This document shows positions 1-7,852 of a stretch of DNA of 48,530 bases, piece after piece (within the stretch, counting starts at the first letter, position 1; each line of letters opens with the position of its first letter). The notes beneath the pieces were generated by a model, which searched no databases, was not told where the DNA came from, and saw only the letters and a program-made list of their open reading frames with translations. Location of the stretch: assembly GCA_009924135.1 (NCBI GenBank), contig RFSE01000022.1:1-48530 (forward strand), given 5' to 3'. Made by a program: the position numbers and the translations under genes. The stretch comes from Pseudomonadota bacterium. Its GTDB lineage: Bacteria > Verrucomicrobiota > Verrucomicrobiia > Limisphaerales > SXTU01.

Positions 1-28
1 CTCAACGGCCAGCGGCACCGCGCTGGGA

Positions 29-709
29 TTACGACGCCACGAAGCGGTATCCCACTCCGCGCACCGTATCCAAATGCCGCGCTGCCTTGCCGAGTTTTTC
101 GCGCAGGCGCCGCATGTGTGTGTCCACGGTGCGGGTGTCGATGACGTTGTCGTACTCCCAGACATCCTTGAGGAGCTGGTCGCGGGACTGCACGCGTCCG
201 CGCCGTTGCGCGAGGATGGTCAGCAGCTTGAATTCTGTGGCGGTCAGTTCCACGCGTTTGCCGGTCACCGTGACATTGTGCGCGGGCACGTCCACGACGA
301 GTTCGCCGAACTGCATCTTCTCGACCTTGGCCTCCGTGGTTTCGCGGCGACGCAACAGGCCCTTGATGCGCAGCATGAGTTCACGGGGGCTGAACGGCTT
401 GGTCACGTAATCGTCCGCGCCCAATTCCAGACCCAGCACGCGGTCGATCTCGGCCGCTTTGGCGGTGAGCATGAGGATGGGAATGCCGGCCGTGTTGGGG
501 TCGCGGCGCAGAAGCTTGCAGACTTCCAGACCGTCCACTTCGGGGATCATCAGATCCAGTACGATGAGGTCTGGCAAGGAGGCGCGGGCCTTTTTCAGGG
601 CCTGTGCCCCGTCCGCCGCAGTTACCACCACGAAGCCGGCGCTCTTCAGATTGAACTCTACGAGTTCAACGGCATCCGGTTCGTCATCCACGACTAAAAT
701 TTTTGCCAT
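29..709 (-). CDS. PhoB/OmpR-family response regulator
   Basis: DNA-binding response regulator of 226 residues. The receiver occupies about residues 1-122, with acidic pocket VVDDE at 6-10, phospho-acceptor D52 in LDLMIP, T82 and K104 in TKPFSP. The OmpR/PhoB winged helix occupies about 133-226 and ends in the typical RGVGYRF. The ATG at 709 is chosen because MAKILVVDDE matches how such receivers start; an upstream ATG at 754 would add 15 residues of non-family sequence, and neither has a Shine-Dalgarno site. The cognate sensor kinase, usually the next gene, would lie beyond the left edge; only 28 bases follow the stop. It diverges from the hydrolase gene at 826, leaving a 116-bp shared upstream region. 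The resemblance to PhoB is clear, but the regulated pathway cannot be read from the sequence. Confidence 0.93.
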   Translation of the reverse strand: MAKILVVDDEPDAVELVEFNLKSAGFVVVTAADGAQALKKARASLPDLIVLDLMIPEVDGLEVCKLLRRDPNTAGIPILMLTAKAAEIDRVLGLELGADDYVTKPFSPRELMLRIKGLLRRRETTEAKVEKMQFGELVVDVPAHNVTVTGKRVELTATEFKLLTILAQRRGRVQSRDQLLKDVWEYDNVIDTRTVDTHMRRLREKLGKAARHLDTVRGVGYRFVAS

Positions 710-825
710 AGGCACAGTTTGGATAACACGCGTAGGGAAACGAAACAATGACAAGGCCGTGACGACTTTGTGACGAACAGGTTACGGGGTTGGCATCGGC
801 GGGGCTTTTTGTTCAACTTCCCGCC

Positions 826-2916
826 ATGCGCCCCTGGCTCGCCATCATCATGTTCTTTGGCTGTATCCGTCAGCTCGGTGCCGAGATTCCCTGGCCCAAA
901 CTGCCGGAGCGTGATGGGGCCGTCATCATTCCGGCGCAGGAATGGCCGGCGCGGCCCGGCCCGCGCGAGGTGCGTTTGCAAATCCATTACCCCGGCGGCA
1001 CGCGCGCCAGCATCGGTCCGCGTACTGGCATCTTCCTCACGCTGCACAACTGGGGCGGGACCGACTGCGCCGGCACCGCCAGTCCCGCCGCCCTGGCCCG
1101 CGAGTTCAACTGCGTGGCCCTGTGCGTGAACTATCTGCAAAGCGGACCGAAGGATTCCATCGAAGGCCCCGAGCCTTACGACTTCGGCTGGCTGCAAGGG
1201 CTCGATGCGTTGCGCGCGTGTTGGTTCGTGTTCCATGACCTCGATACGAGCCAGACGCCTTTCGCACGCGGCCGGCTCTTTGCCACCGGCGGCAGTGGCG
1301 GCGGCAATGTCACGCTCATGGCCAACAAGCTCGCTCCGCGCACGTTCACCTGCGTGGTGGACATGTGCGGGATGAAGAAGCTCAGTGACGCGCTGGCCTA
1401 CAAACTTCCTGCCAGTGGCGGTCTGGACGGCCGTTGGAGCCGCGATCAGGCCAGTCCGAACTTTCTCGCACCCGGTGCTCAGGAAATCCGCTTTGTCGGT
1501 CATCCCGCCCATCTGGCCGTGATGAAACGGCTTGGCCCCACTGCCAAAATTTTTTCGGTCCACGGCCTCGACGACAAGACCTGTCTCGCCGACGGCCAGG
1601 AAATGGTCGCGAACATGCAGCGCGCCGGGCTCGACATCAACCCGGTCTGGGTCGCGAAGGAGATGGTGGATGGCAAAATCTTCAGCACCACGGGCCACGC
1701 GTTGGGCAATCGCACGCTCATCCCCGGCCACGTTGCGGGCAAATTTCTGCGGGCCGACAGTCCGGACGCGCTGGACCGTAAGACGCCCACTGACTTCGAG
1801 CGGCGTGAGGAAATTCGTTACTCCACGACTGATGGCGCGTTCGTCATCTCCTACGCGCAGGGCTATCCCGTCGGACGTTTCGAGCCAGCGCCGCCTACGC
1901 CGGCGTATCCGGACCGGTTCGACCTGCTGCGCGTCGTCTCCCCCAATGGAACCGCCAAGTCGGCCCAGTCACCAACCGAGTGGGAACCGCGCCGCCACCA
2001 CATCGCCGCTGCATTGGAGCGGGTCATGGGTCCGTTTCCCAATCCCGCCAAACGCGTGGCGCTGGACGTGAGGGTGCTGGAGGAAGTGAAGCTCGAAGGC
2101 GGACTCGTACGCCGCAAGCTGACCTATCAGAGCGACGCTACCGACCGGGTGGCGGCCTATCTGTTCCTGCCCGAGGCAGCCCTGAAAGCAAGGCTGCCCG
2201 CAGTCCTCTGCCTTCAGCAAACCACTGCCGCCGGCAAGTCCGAGCCGGCCGGGTTGGCCGGGAACGCGAGCCTGCATTACGCGTTGCATTTGGCGCAGCG
2301 CGGTTACGTGACCATGGCCCCGGACTACCCCAGTTTCGGTGAGTCGAAGTATGACTTTGCCCCGCGACACGGCTATGCCAGCGGCACGATGAAAGCCATC
2401 TGGGACAACGTCCGTGCCGTTGACTTCCTCGAATCACTGCCTGAAGCAGATGCCACGCGGCTGGGAGTCATCGGCCATTCACTCGGTGGGCATAATGCCA
2501 TGTTCACCGCGTTCTTCGAGCCGCGTCTGCGGGTCATAGTGTCGAGCTGCGGCTTCACCACCTTCCGCAAGGACGACCTGCCGAGCTGGACCGGGCCGCG
2601 TTACATGCCGCGCATCAAGACCGAGTTCGCCAATGAGGCCGCAAAAGTGCCGTTCGATTTTCCGGAGATTGTGGCGGGCTTTGCACCGCGACCGTTTCTG
2701 GCGTGTGCAGCGGACAAGGACGATGATTTCGACGTTTCGGGCGTGCGTGACGTGCTGGCTGCTGCACGCGGCGTCTATGAACTCCATAACAAGGCGGGAA
2801 ACCTGGCCGGCTTTTACCCAAAAGCTCCTCACTCCTTTCCCGAGGACGCCCGCAAGGTGGCCTACGAGTTCCTTGACCAGCACTTGCGCGACGGGAATCC
2901 CGCGGTGGGTAAATAG
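826..2916 (+). CDS. Secreted protein with two fused alpha/beta-hydrolase domains
   Basis: A 696-residue protein with a signal peptide at about 1-19 (MRPWLAIIMFFGCIRQLGA), so probably periplasmic or exported. The N-terminal half resembles DUF2920-type hydrolases and carries a nucleophile elbow GGSGGG with S157. The C-terminal half, from about residue 370, resembles dienelactone hydrolase or acetyl-xylan-esterase-like enzymes: elbow GHSLGG with S552, candidate acid D630 or D632 in AADKDDDFD, and H669 in APHSF. Each half looks like its own catalytic unit, roughly double the normal length of a single-domain member. Substrates are unknown; polysaccharide esters are a guess based on the many other exported enzymes here. 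ATG 826 is preferred over 790 because it places the signal peptide at the N-terminus. The 116-bp gap to the divergent regulator may hold both promoters. Confidence 0.85.
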   Translation: MRPWLAIIMFFGCIRQLGAEIPWPKLPERDGAVIIPAQEWPARPGPREVRLQIHYPGGTRASIGPRTGIFLTLHNWGGTDCAGTASPAALAREFNCVALCVNYLQSGPKDSIEGPEPYDFGWLQGLDALRACWFVFHDLDTSQTPFARGRLFATGGSGGGNVTLMANKLAPRTFTCVVDMCGMKKLSDALAYKLPASGGLDGRWSRDQASPNFLAPGAQEIRFVGHPAHLAVMKRLGPTAKIFSVHGLDDKTCLADGQEMVANMQRAGLDINPVWVAKEMVDGKIFSTTGHALGNRTLIPGHVAGKFLRADSPDALDRKTPTDFERREEIRYSTTDGAFVISYAQGYPVGRFEPAPPTPAYPDRFDLLRVVSPNGTAKSAQSPTEWEPRRHHIAAALERVMGPFPNPAKRVALDVRVLEEVKLEGGLVRRKLTYQSDATDRVAAYLFLPEAALKARLPAVLCLQQTTAAGKSEPAGLAGNASLHYALHLAQRGYVTMAPDYPSFGESKYDFAPRHGYASGTMKAIWDNVRAVDFLESLPEADATRLGVIGHSLGGHNAMFTAFFEPRLRVIVSSCGFTTFRKDDLPSWTGPRYMPRIKTEFANEAAKVPFDFPEIVAGFAPRPFLACAADKDDDFDVSGVRDVLAAARGVYELHNKAGNLAGFYPKAPHSFPEDARKVAYEFLDQHLRDGNPAVGK

Positions 2917-2969
2917 TCGGCCTGTAGAAGGAGCATGCTGTCAGGTGGCTTCTGCTGCTAAACCACGGA

Positions 2970-3998
2970 CTACAGCCACTCCTCGCGTTCCTCGGCGTTG
3001 ACCGGGCGCATGTTCATGTACTGGACGATGCGCGGCTGGGTGCCGCGGTTGGGGCGGCTGCCATGGGGCAATCGATGGTGCCAGATGATCAGGTCCCCCG
3101 CCCGCCCAGCGATGGGTTTGGACCCGAGTGCGTGCAGGTCCTGGGGGCGGGGATTGGTTCCCGGCGGCAGGCTGTCCAGCCAGGCGTCGATCCGCCGGTG
3201 AAAACCCGGAACGCAGGTGAAGGCCCCTTGGTCTGGCGCTGTGTCGGTGAGATACAGAATGCCCTGCGTGCCAAAGGGAATCGGCCGCGCGAGGCTTACG
3301 TCCCAGTGCATGTCCGGTCCCCGAAACATCCAGCCCGGCCGTTCCGGTACGTTGAAACCGCCACGGTCAGTGGTCATCCACAGGTCGGCTGTCCCCCAGA
3401 GCTGGGCAAAGGCTTTGTGGATGCGCGGGGAAAGGCGGTTCGTCGTGAAGGCCGGGTGCTGAAACAACTGCACCATGATCCCGTGGCTGTTGGGCACATA
3501 CCACGAGTCCGGATCGTCGGGCCGCGCGCCGAGATGCTCCCATAACGCCTGTTCCGCCGCGCGTCTCGTGTCCTCCGGGACGGCGTCGTGCACGATCACG
3601 TAGCCGTGCTCGTCCCAGTGCGCGAAGTCGGTTGCCGTGAGCACCGGCGGCATTGCATCAATTGCTGCCAGCCGGCGTTGAGCCGATTCAGGAGCAGGCT
3701 GGCCCATGACGGCTGCATTGATGCGCGCGACCTGATCCGGTTCCACGCCGCCGGTCGTGTCCACGATCCAGCGTTCGAATTCCTCAAACGTCGGCGCTCG
3801 TTGCATGAGGTATTGCTGTACCTGTTCGAGGCCAACACACACTGCGTCGGTGACGATGTGGTTTAACCGCTGCTCCGGCAAGTTCACGGGACACTTGCCG
3901 CGTCGAGCGGCCAAGGCGCGTGCCCACACCCGCCTGAGCTGGAAAATTCCGAGTTCGCCGGTTTCCGTGGGGGAGGGGAGGAGGAGTCCAGAAGCCAT
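2970..3998 (-). CDS. Phytanoyl-CoA dioxygenase (PhyH) family oxygenase
   Basis: Predicted Fe(II)/2-oxoglutarate-dependent oxygenase of 342 residues. The facial-triad candidates are H231 and D233 in MHWDV and the distal H312 in LPHGS; R323 in QPRIVQ is positioned to bind 2-oxoglutarate. The catalytic double-stranded beta-helix core runs about 117-335. The first 110 residues are not typical of the core and may be a lineage-specific helical extension. There is no signal peptide, so it is probably cytoplasmic. It converges with the hydrolase gene (53 bp between stops) and stands alone on its strand. The family hydroxylates varied small molecules, and the substrate cannot be deduced here. Confidence 0.87.
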   Translation of the reverse strand: MASGLLLPSPTETGELGIFQLRRVWARALAARRGKCPVNLPEQRLNHIVTDAVCVGLEQVQQYLMQRAPTFEEFERWIVDTTGGVEPDQVARINAAVMGQPAPESAQRRLAAIDAMPPVLTATDFAHWDEHGYVIVHDAVPEDTRRAAEQALWEHLGARPDDPDSWYVPNSHGIMVQLFQHPAFTTNRLSPRIHKAFAQLWGTADLWMTTDRGGFNVPERPGWMFRGPDMHWDVSLARPIPFGTQGILYLTDTAPDQGAFTCVPGFHRRIDAWLDSLPPGTNPRPQDLHALGSKPIAGRAGDLIIWHHRLPHGSRPNRGTQPRIVQYMNMRPVNAEEREEWL

Positions 3999-4323
3999 AG
4001 TATCGGATTGGGGTCGGAAAAGTACGGGCTGGTATTATGATTTAATTGCTCGTCGGATGGTGAGATCAAAAACTGATAAGGCACAACCCGGCAAGAATAT
4101 TGGCATGTACGGACCGCGCATTCGGCTGCCGTTGCCCACCAGAGGGAATCTACCGATTCGGGGTAAGTGGCCCGTACTTTGGCTGAGTCTGTATTTCGCC
4201 AAACCCGTGATTTGCCTGGCCGACGGCGATGTAAACATTTGGAGGACGGTTCCCATTCGTGTGAGGTGGAGATATGCCCTTTCGCCGGTCGCGCTGATCT
4301 GAAATGATAGGTGACGTTGCTCA
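3999..4323. other. Intergenic region between divergent genes, with an 11-bp inverted repeat
   Basis: This 325-bp stretch separates the divergent PhyH and SGNH genes and should contain both promoters. It looks less GC-rich than its surroundings. An 11-bp perfect inverted repeat (aaagtacgggc at 4019-4029, complement at 4170-4180) encloses 140 bp. It may be a decayed miniature element or chance. No RNA gene and no coding region with family features was recognised. Confidence 0.4.
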
Positions 4324-5589
4324 ATGAAAACGTCACATCGATTCCTTGCCGGGCTCCTGGCTTTTTTCGGCACGATCATCGCTTTGCCCGCCGCCGAGTT
4401 TGCCTTGCGCGATGGCGACACGGTCGTCTTTCTGGGTGACAGCATCACAGCCGCGCGCCGTTATGACCGCGTCATCGAGAACTACACGCTCCTGCGCTTT
4501 CCCGAGCGCAAGGTCCGTTTCATCAACGCCGGCAAGGGCGGGGATACCATGGCCGGTGGTCTGGCGCGGCTCGACCGCGACGTCTTCGCGCGGGGCGCCA
4601 CGGTTTTGTTTGTAGCGTTCGGTTTCAATGACATCGGCTGGGGTGTGTATGCGGACCAGGCACACAAGCAGACCTACCTCGATTCACTTTGCAGCATAGT
4701 CGAACGTTGTCGGGAGCGTCGGGTGCGGGTGTTTATCTGTTCCGCAGCCATCACTTCCACCGAACCCGACAAGGCGGAAAAGGAGTTTTTTCAGAAGGTG
4801 TGTGACGAGGGGCTGGCGGTGGCGCAAAACTCGGGCGCTGGCACCGTGGATGTCCAGCGCGGCATGCGGGAGATCCAGCGCTGTGTCCTCGCTTTCAACC
4901 GATCGCTCAAAACGGAGAAGGGCCGGGAGACGCTCCACGCTGCCGATGGCGTGCATCTCAACGAGCTGGGGCACCAGGCCATGGCGTTTACGATTCTCAA
5001 AGGCATCGGCGCGCCGGTGGACGTTTCCGACGCGAGTGTGGACGCCCACGCGGGCAGGCTCTTGTCCGCCGCTGGTTGTACTGTCACGAACGTGCGGGGC
5101 ACGGACAGCACCGTGGAGTTCGACCGGCTCGACGAAGGCTGGCCGCTCAATTTCGGGACCTTCGGTGCGCTGAGTTTCCGTTTCGTGCCCTTCCACTCGG
5201 AGCTGGGCCGTTACCTGCTTACCGTGACTAACCTGGCACTGGGCAAATACGAAGTGCTTGCCGGCGGGCGCGCGCTGGGAGTGTTCGACGCCCGTGCGCT
5301 GGCCAGCGGAGTAAACCTCTGCTCGCACACGGCGAACGCCTGGGAGCCGGGCGGCCCGTGGGACGCCGCCGCCGCCGCGCTGAAGCAGGTTACCGACGCC
5401 CGGTACGAGATCACCTACGTGCAGGTGCATGAGGGCCTTTTCATGAAGGAACATCCGGAGTTGAAACGGCTCCAGGATGAAGCCGGGGCGTTGAACGGCC
5501 AGATCGAGACTTATCAGCGACGGCTAGCCAAGCCGGTGAACATTCACTTCAGCATTCGTTCGGCGCTGGCGAAGGAAGAAAGGCAGTGA
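4324..5589 (+). CDS. Secreted SGNH/GDSL-family hydrolase
   Basis: A 421-residue exported hydrolase with a signal peptide at about 1-24. The SGNH blocks are all visible: FLGDSI with catalytic S40, GKGGDT for the block-II glycine at about 72-73, FGFND with N102, and the block-V pair D208/H211 in ADGVHLNELGH. The catalytic domain ends near 235. The remaining 185 residues form a second region rich in beta-type sequence plus a C-terminal helical stretch, so the protein is longer than a minimal SGNH enzyme. Likely chemistry is ester hydrolysis of acylated polysaccharides or similar substrates; this is a family-level inference. An AGGTGA lies 13 bases upstream of ATG 4324, rather far for a ribosome binding site. 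metG follows on the same strand after 52 bp. Confidence 0.88.
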   Translation: MKTSHRFLAGLLAFFGTIIALPAAEFALRDGDTVVFLGDSITAARRYDRVIENYTLLRFPERKVRFINAGKGGDTMAGGLARLDRDVFARGATVLFVAFGFNDIGWGVYADQAHKQTYLDSLCSIVERCRERRVRVFICSAAITSTEPDKAEKEFFQKVCDEGLAVAQNSGAGTVDVQRGMREIQRCVLAFNRSLKTEKGRETLHAADGVHLNELGHQAMAFTILKGIGAPVDVSDASVDAHAGRLLSAAGCTVTNVRGTDSTVEFDRLDEGWPLNFGTFGALSFRFVPFHSELGRYLLTVTNLALGKYEVLAGGRALGVFDARALASGVNLCSHTANAWEPGGPWDAAAAALKQVTDARYEITYVQVHEGLFMKEHPELKRLQDEAGALNGQIETYQRRLAKPVNIHFSIRSALAKEERQ

Positions 5590-5641
5590 GTAGGCGCGCG
5601 GTTGCCTTCCTTACTATCCTCCCGCACACTCCGGCCGCTAC

Positions 5642-7207
5642 ATGAGCAAGCGTTTCTACATTACGACGGCGATTGATTACGTGAATGGCCAGCCGCACCT
5701 TGGCCACGCCTACGAAAAGGTTATCGCCGATGTCATCGCCCGCAGCCGCCGCGCGCTGGGTGAGGAGGTCTTCTTCCTCACCGGCCTAGATGAACATGGC
5801 CAGAAGGTCCAACAGGCCGCGCAGGCCGATGGCAAGTCCGCTCAAGTCTATTGCGACGAACTCGCCGCGAGCTGGACTGCGTTCGTCGGCAAGCTTGGGC
5901 TGACCAATGACGATTTCGTCCGCACCACGTCATCGCGGCACAAAGAGGTCGTGCAGGCCATCCTCACGAAACTGCACGTGGAAGGGCACTTTTATCAGGC
6001 CAGCACCGAGGGCTTTTACTCCACGAAGGAGGAGACCTTCGTCACCGAAAAGGAACGTCTGCCGGACGGCACGTTCCCCGCGAGCTATGGCGAGGTGGTG
6101 AAGCTCTCCGAGACCAATTGGTATTTTAAGCTTGGCGCGCACCAGCAGTGGCTCATCGACCACATCGAGGGGAACCCGAGCTTCATCCAGCCCGACTACC
6201 GGCGCAACGAAGTCCTCGGCTTCCTCAAGAACAACACCCTCGAAGACCTCTGCATCAGCCGGCCCGCCGCGCGTCTAACCTGGGGCATCCCCATTCCCTT
6301 CGACCCCGCGTATGTCACCTACGTGTGGTTCGACGCGCTGGTGAACTACATCTCCGTCCCCGCCGCGCGCGGAGACTCCACGGTGCTCGCTGCCACGAAC
6401 TCTCAACTCTCAACTCTCAACTCCCAACTCTCCCTCTGGCCTGCCGACGTGCACGTCATCGGCAAGGACATCGTAAAATTCCACGCGGTCTATTGGCCCA
6501 TCATGCTCAAGGCCATGGGCCTGCCGTTGCCGAGCCAGCTCCTTGTCCACGGTTGGTGGCAGAAGGACGGCGCGAAGATGAGCAAAAGCACCGGCAACGT
6601 GGTGGACCCGGTCGCGGTCATCGACGACTGGGGCTTGGACGCCTTCCGCTTCTACGTGGTGCGTGAGCTGGACATCGGCCCCGATGGCAACTGGACCGAC
6701 GCCGGGTTCGCCGCGCGTTATCAGGCGGAACTGGCCAACGGTCTCGGCAACCTCGTCAACCGCTCGCTCTCCATGCTCAAGCGCTATCGCAGCGGGGTCA
6801 TCCCGGCGCGGCACGATGAGCTTGCGGCCGATGCCGCCAAGGCCTCCGCCGACACCGTGAAGCATCTTCGGGCGAGCGAACTCCAGGCCGGCCTCCACAG
6901 CATCTGGACCCTCGTCAATCGCGCGAATCAATACGTGGACCAGACCGCGCCGTTCAAACTGGCCAAAGACCCCGCGCAAGCCGCCCGTCTTGACGAAGTA
7001 CTCTACAACCTCGTCGAAAGCTGTCGCGTGCTCGCCGTGCTCCTGCACCCCTTCATCCCCGGCACCGCCGCAAAAATCTACGCCCAGCTCAACCTGTCCG
7101 CCACGCTAGACAAACTCGCGCTCTCAGTCTGGGGCGGCTTGCAGCCAGGCCATGTGATCGGCGAGCCCGCCGCCCTGTTCCCCCGCCGCGATACGCCGAA
7201 AGCCTAA
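5642..7207 (+). CDS. metG: Methionyl-tRNA synthetase
   Basis: Cytoplasmic class-I aminoacyl-tRNA synthetase that charges initiator and elongator tRNA-Met, 521 residues. Signature HLGH (HIGH motif) lies near residue 19 and KMSKS at 312-316. The connective region near 115-160 lacks the CxxC pairs of zinc-binding MetRS, so this is a zinc-free single-knuckle type. The C-terminal EMAP/dimerisation domain of long MetRS is absent. The catalytic domain has an unusual insertion at about residues 253-264, where the DNA is five copies of a 7-bp unit; flanking text YISVPA and LWPADVHVIGKD matches the family on both sides, so the reading frame is intact. ATG 5642 gives the standard MSKRFYITTAIDYVNG start. 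Confidence 0.97.
   Translation: MSKRFYITTAIDYVNGQPHLGHAYEKVIADVIARSRRALGEEVFFLTGLDEHGQKVQQAAQADGKSAQVYCDELAASWTAFVGKLGLTNDDFVRTTSSRHKEVVQAILTKLHVEGHFYQASTEGFYSTKEETFVTEKERLPDGTFPASYGEVVKLSETNWYFKLGAHQQWLIDHIEGNPSFIQPDYRRNEVLGFLKNNTLEDLCISRPAARLTWGIPIPFDPAYVTYVWFDALVNYISVPAARGDSTVLAATNSQLSTLNSQLSLWPADVHVIGKDIVKFHAVYWPIMLKAMGLPLPSQLLVHGWWQKDGAKMSKSTGNVVDPVAVIDDWGLDAFRFYVVRELDIGPDGNWTDAGFAARYQAELANGLGNLVNRSLSMLKRYRSGVIPARHDELAADAAKASADTVKHLRASELQAGLHSIWTLVNRANQYVDQTAPFKLAKDPAQAARLDEVLYNLVESCRVLAVLLHPFIPGTAAKIYAQLNLSATLDKLALSVWGGLQPGHVIGEPAALFPRRDTPKA
6398..6432 (+). repeat. Heptanucleotide array inside metG
   Basis: Five consecutive 7-bp units, aactctc four times and aactccc once. In the metG frame they encode a periodic Asn-Ser-Gln-Leu-Ser-Thr-Leu type peptide, because three units equal seven codons. 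The array is 35 bp, not a multiple of three, so flanking bases were gained or lost with it to keep the frame. It sits just before the conserved WPADVH segment. Confidence 0.92.
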
Positions 7208-7247
7208 ATGGTGCCTGTAATGGTGCCGTAGAATGTAGGTTCGGAGC

Positions 7248-7264
7248 GCCGAGCATTGCTCGGC
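7248..7264. repeat. 17-nt palindrome downstream of metG
   Basis: GCCGAGC and GCTCGGC flank a three-base loop (att), 41 bases after the metG stop. It could form a strong hairpin in the 3' end of the metG transcript. It is not followed by a T-run. Confidence 0.6.
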
Positions 7265-7361
7265 TTGAGCGGAACGAGTTATACCAACTGCGGGAAAAGT
7301 TTGGTAAGATGCACCGATTTGTGGCTTACGCGGCCGTTCTCCTTCCCCATGAACCGAAGAT

Positions 7362-7433
7362 GGTCAGAAAGATGGGGTCAGAAAGATGGAGAAGAACCTG
7401 AGTTTAAATTTTTCTGCCCCCATTTTTCTGACC
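7362..7433. repeat. Inverted element with 14-bp tandem arm
   Basis: ggtcagaaagatgg occurs twice in exact tandem (7362-7375 and 7376-7389). Its complement with one mismatch lies at 7420-7433, preceded by a partial second copy. The structure could fold back over an A/T-rich centre of about 20 bases. Confidence 0.75.
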
Positions 7434-7492
7434 AAAGCAGCGGCCGAACAGCTTGAAATCGAGCGGCGACGAAGGCCCCTGAACCAGCCGCC

Positions 7493-7579
7493 GGTAGGGC
7501 GCGGTGTCCTCACCGCGCCGCCGAAGTCTGGGGGCGTCCGGGTGGTTCGGCGGCGCGCTGAGGACAGACGCGCCCTACC
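7493..7579. repeat. 87-bp inverted-repeat element
   Basis: The arms at 7493-7522 and 7549-7579 are near-perfect complements of about 30 bp, each beginning with ggtagggcgcg when read inward, and enclose 26 bp. There is no coding capacity. The form is that of a miniature inverted-repeat or REP-like element. Confidence 0.82.
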
Positions 7580-7610
7580 CATGCCGGTTTACCCCGAACT
7601 CTGAAGTTGA

Positions 7611-7745
7611 AACCGCGGATGGCACGGATGACACGGATGACACGGATAGGAAGGGATTTCCAACGCCGGGTTGGAGAACCAATCCAGCCGGTGGCGAGCT
7701 TGCGCAACGAGTTCTTTATCCGCGCCATCCGCGTCATCTGCGGTT
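7611..7745. repeat. 135-bp inverted-repeat element with 9-bp tandem units
   Basis: The outer arms at 7611-7638 and 7718-7745 (aaccgcggatgg... and its imperfect complement) are about 28 bp. The left side contains three tandem 9-bp units of the type gacacggat at 7621-7647. The centre shows no gene. Confidence 0.82.
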
Positions 7746-7852
7746 TTCCTGTCGGAATACAGGATTAGTGCCAGTCAGTGCTGGTAAGTGGTTTCTCACT
7801 GCCCGGGCCTCTTCAACTGCGGTTTCTAGGCTGATGACACGAGCGAATCAGC

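Larger units (their letters stand above)
7208..7852. other. Gene-free interval packed with distinct small repeats
   Basis: This 645-bp space lies between the convergent ends of metG and the cupredoxin-cytochrome gene. No open frame has family features. It holds four unrelated inverted or direct repeat structures, listed separately at 7248-7264, 7362-7433, 7493-7579 and 7611-7745. No T-tract suggesting a rho-independent terminator follows any of the hairpins. Confidence 0.8.
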
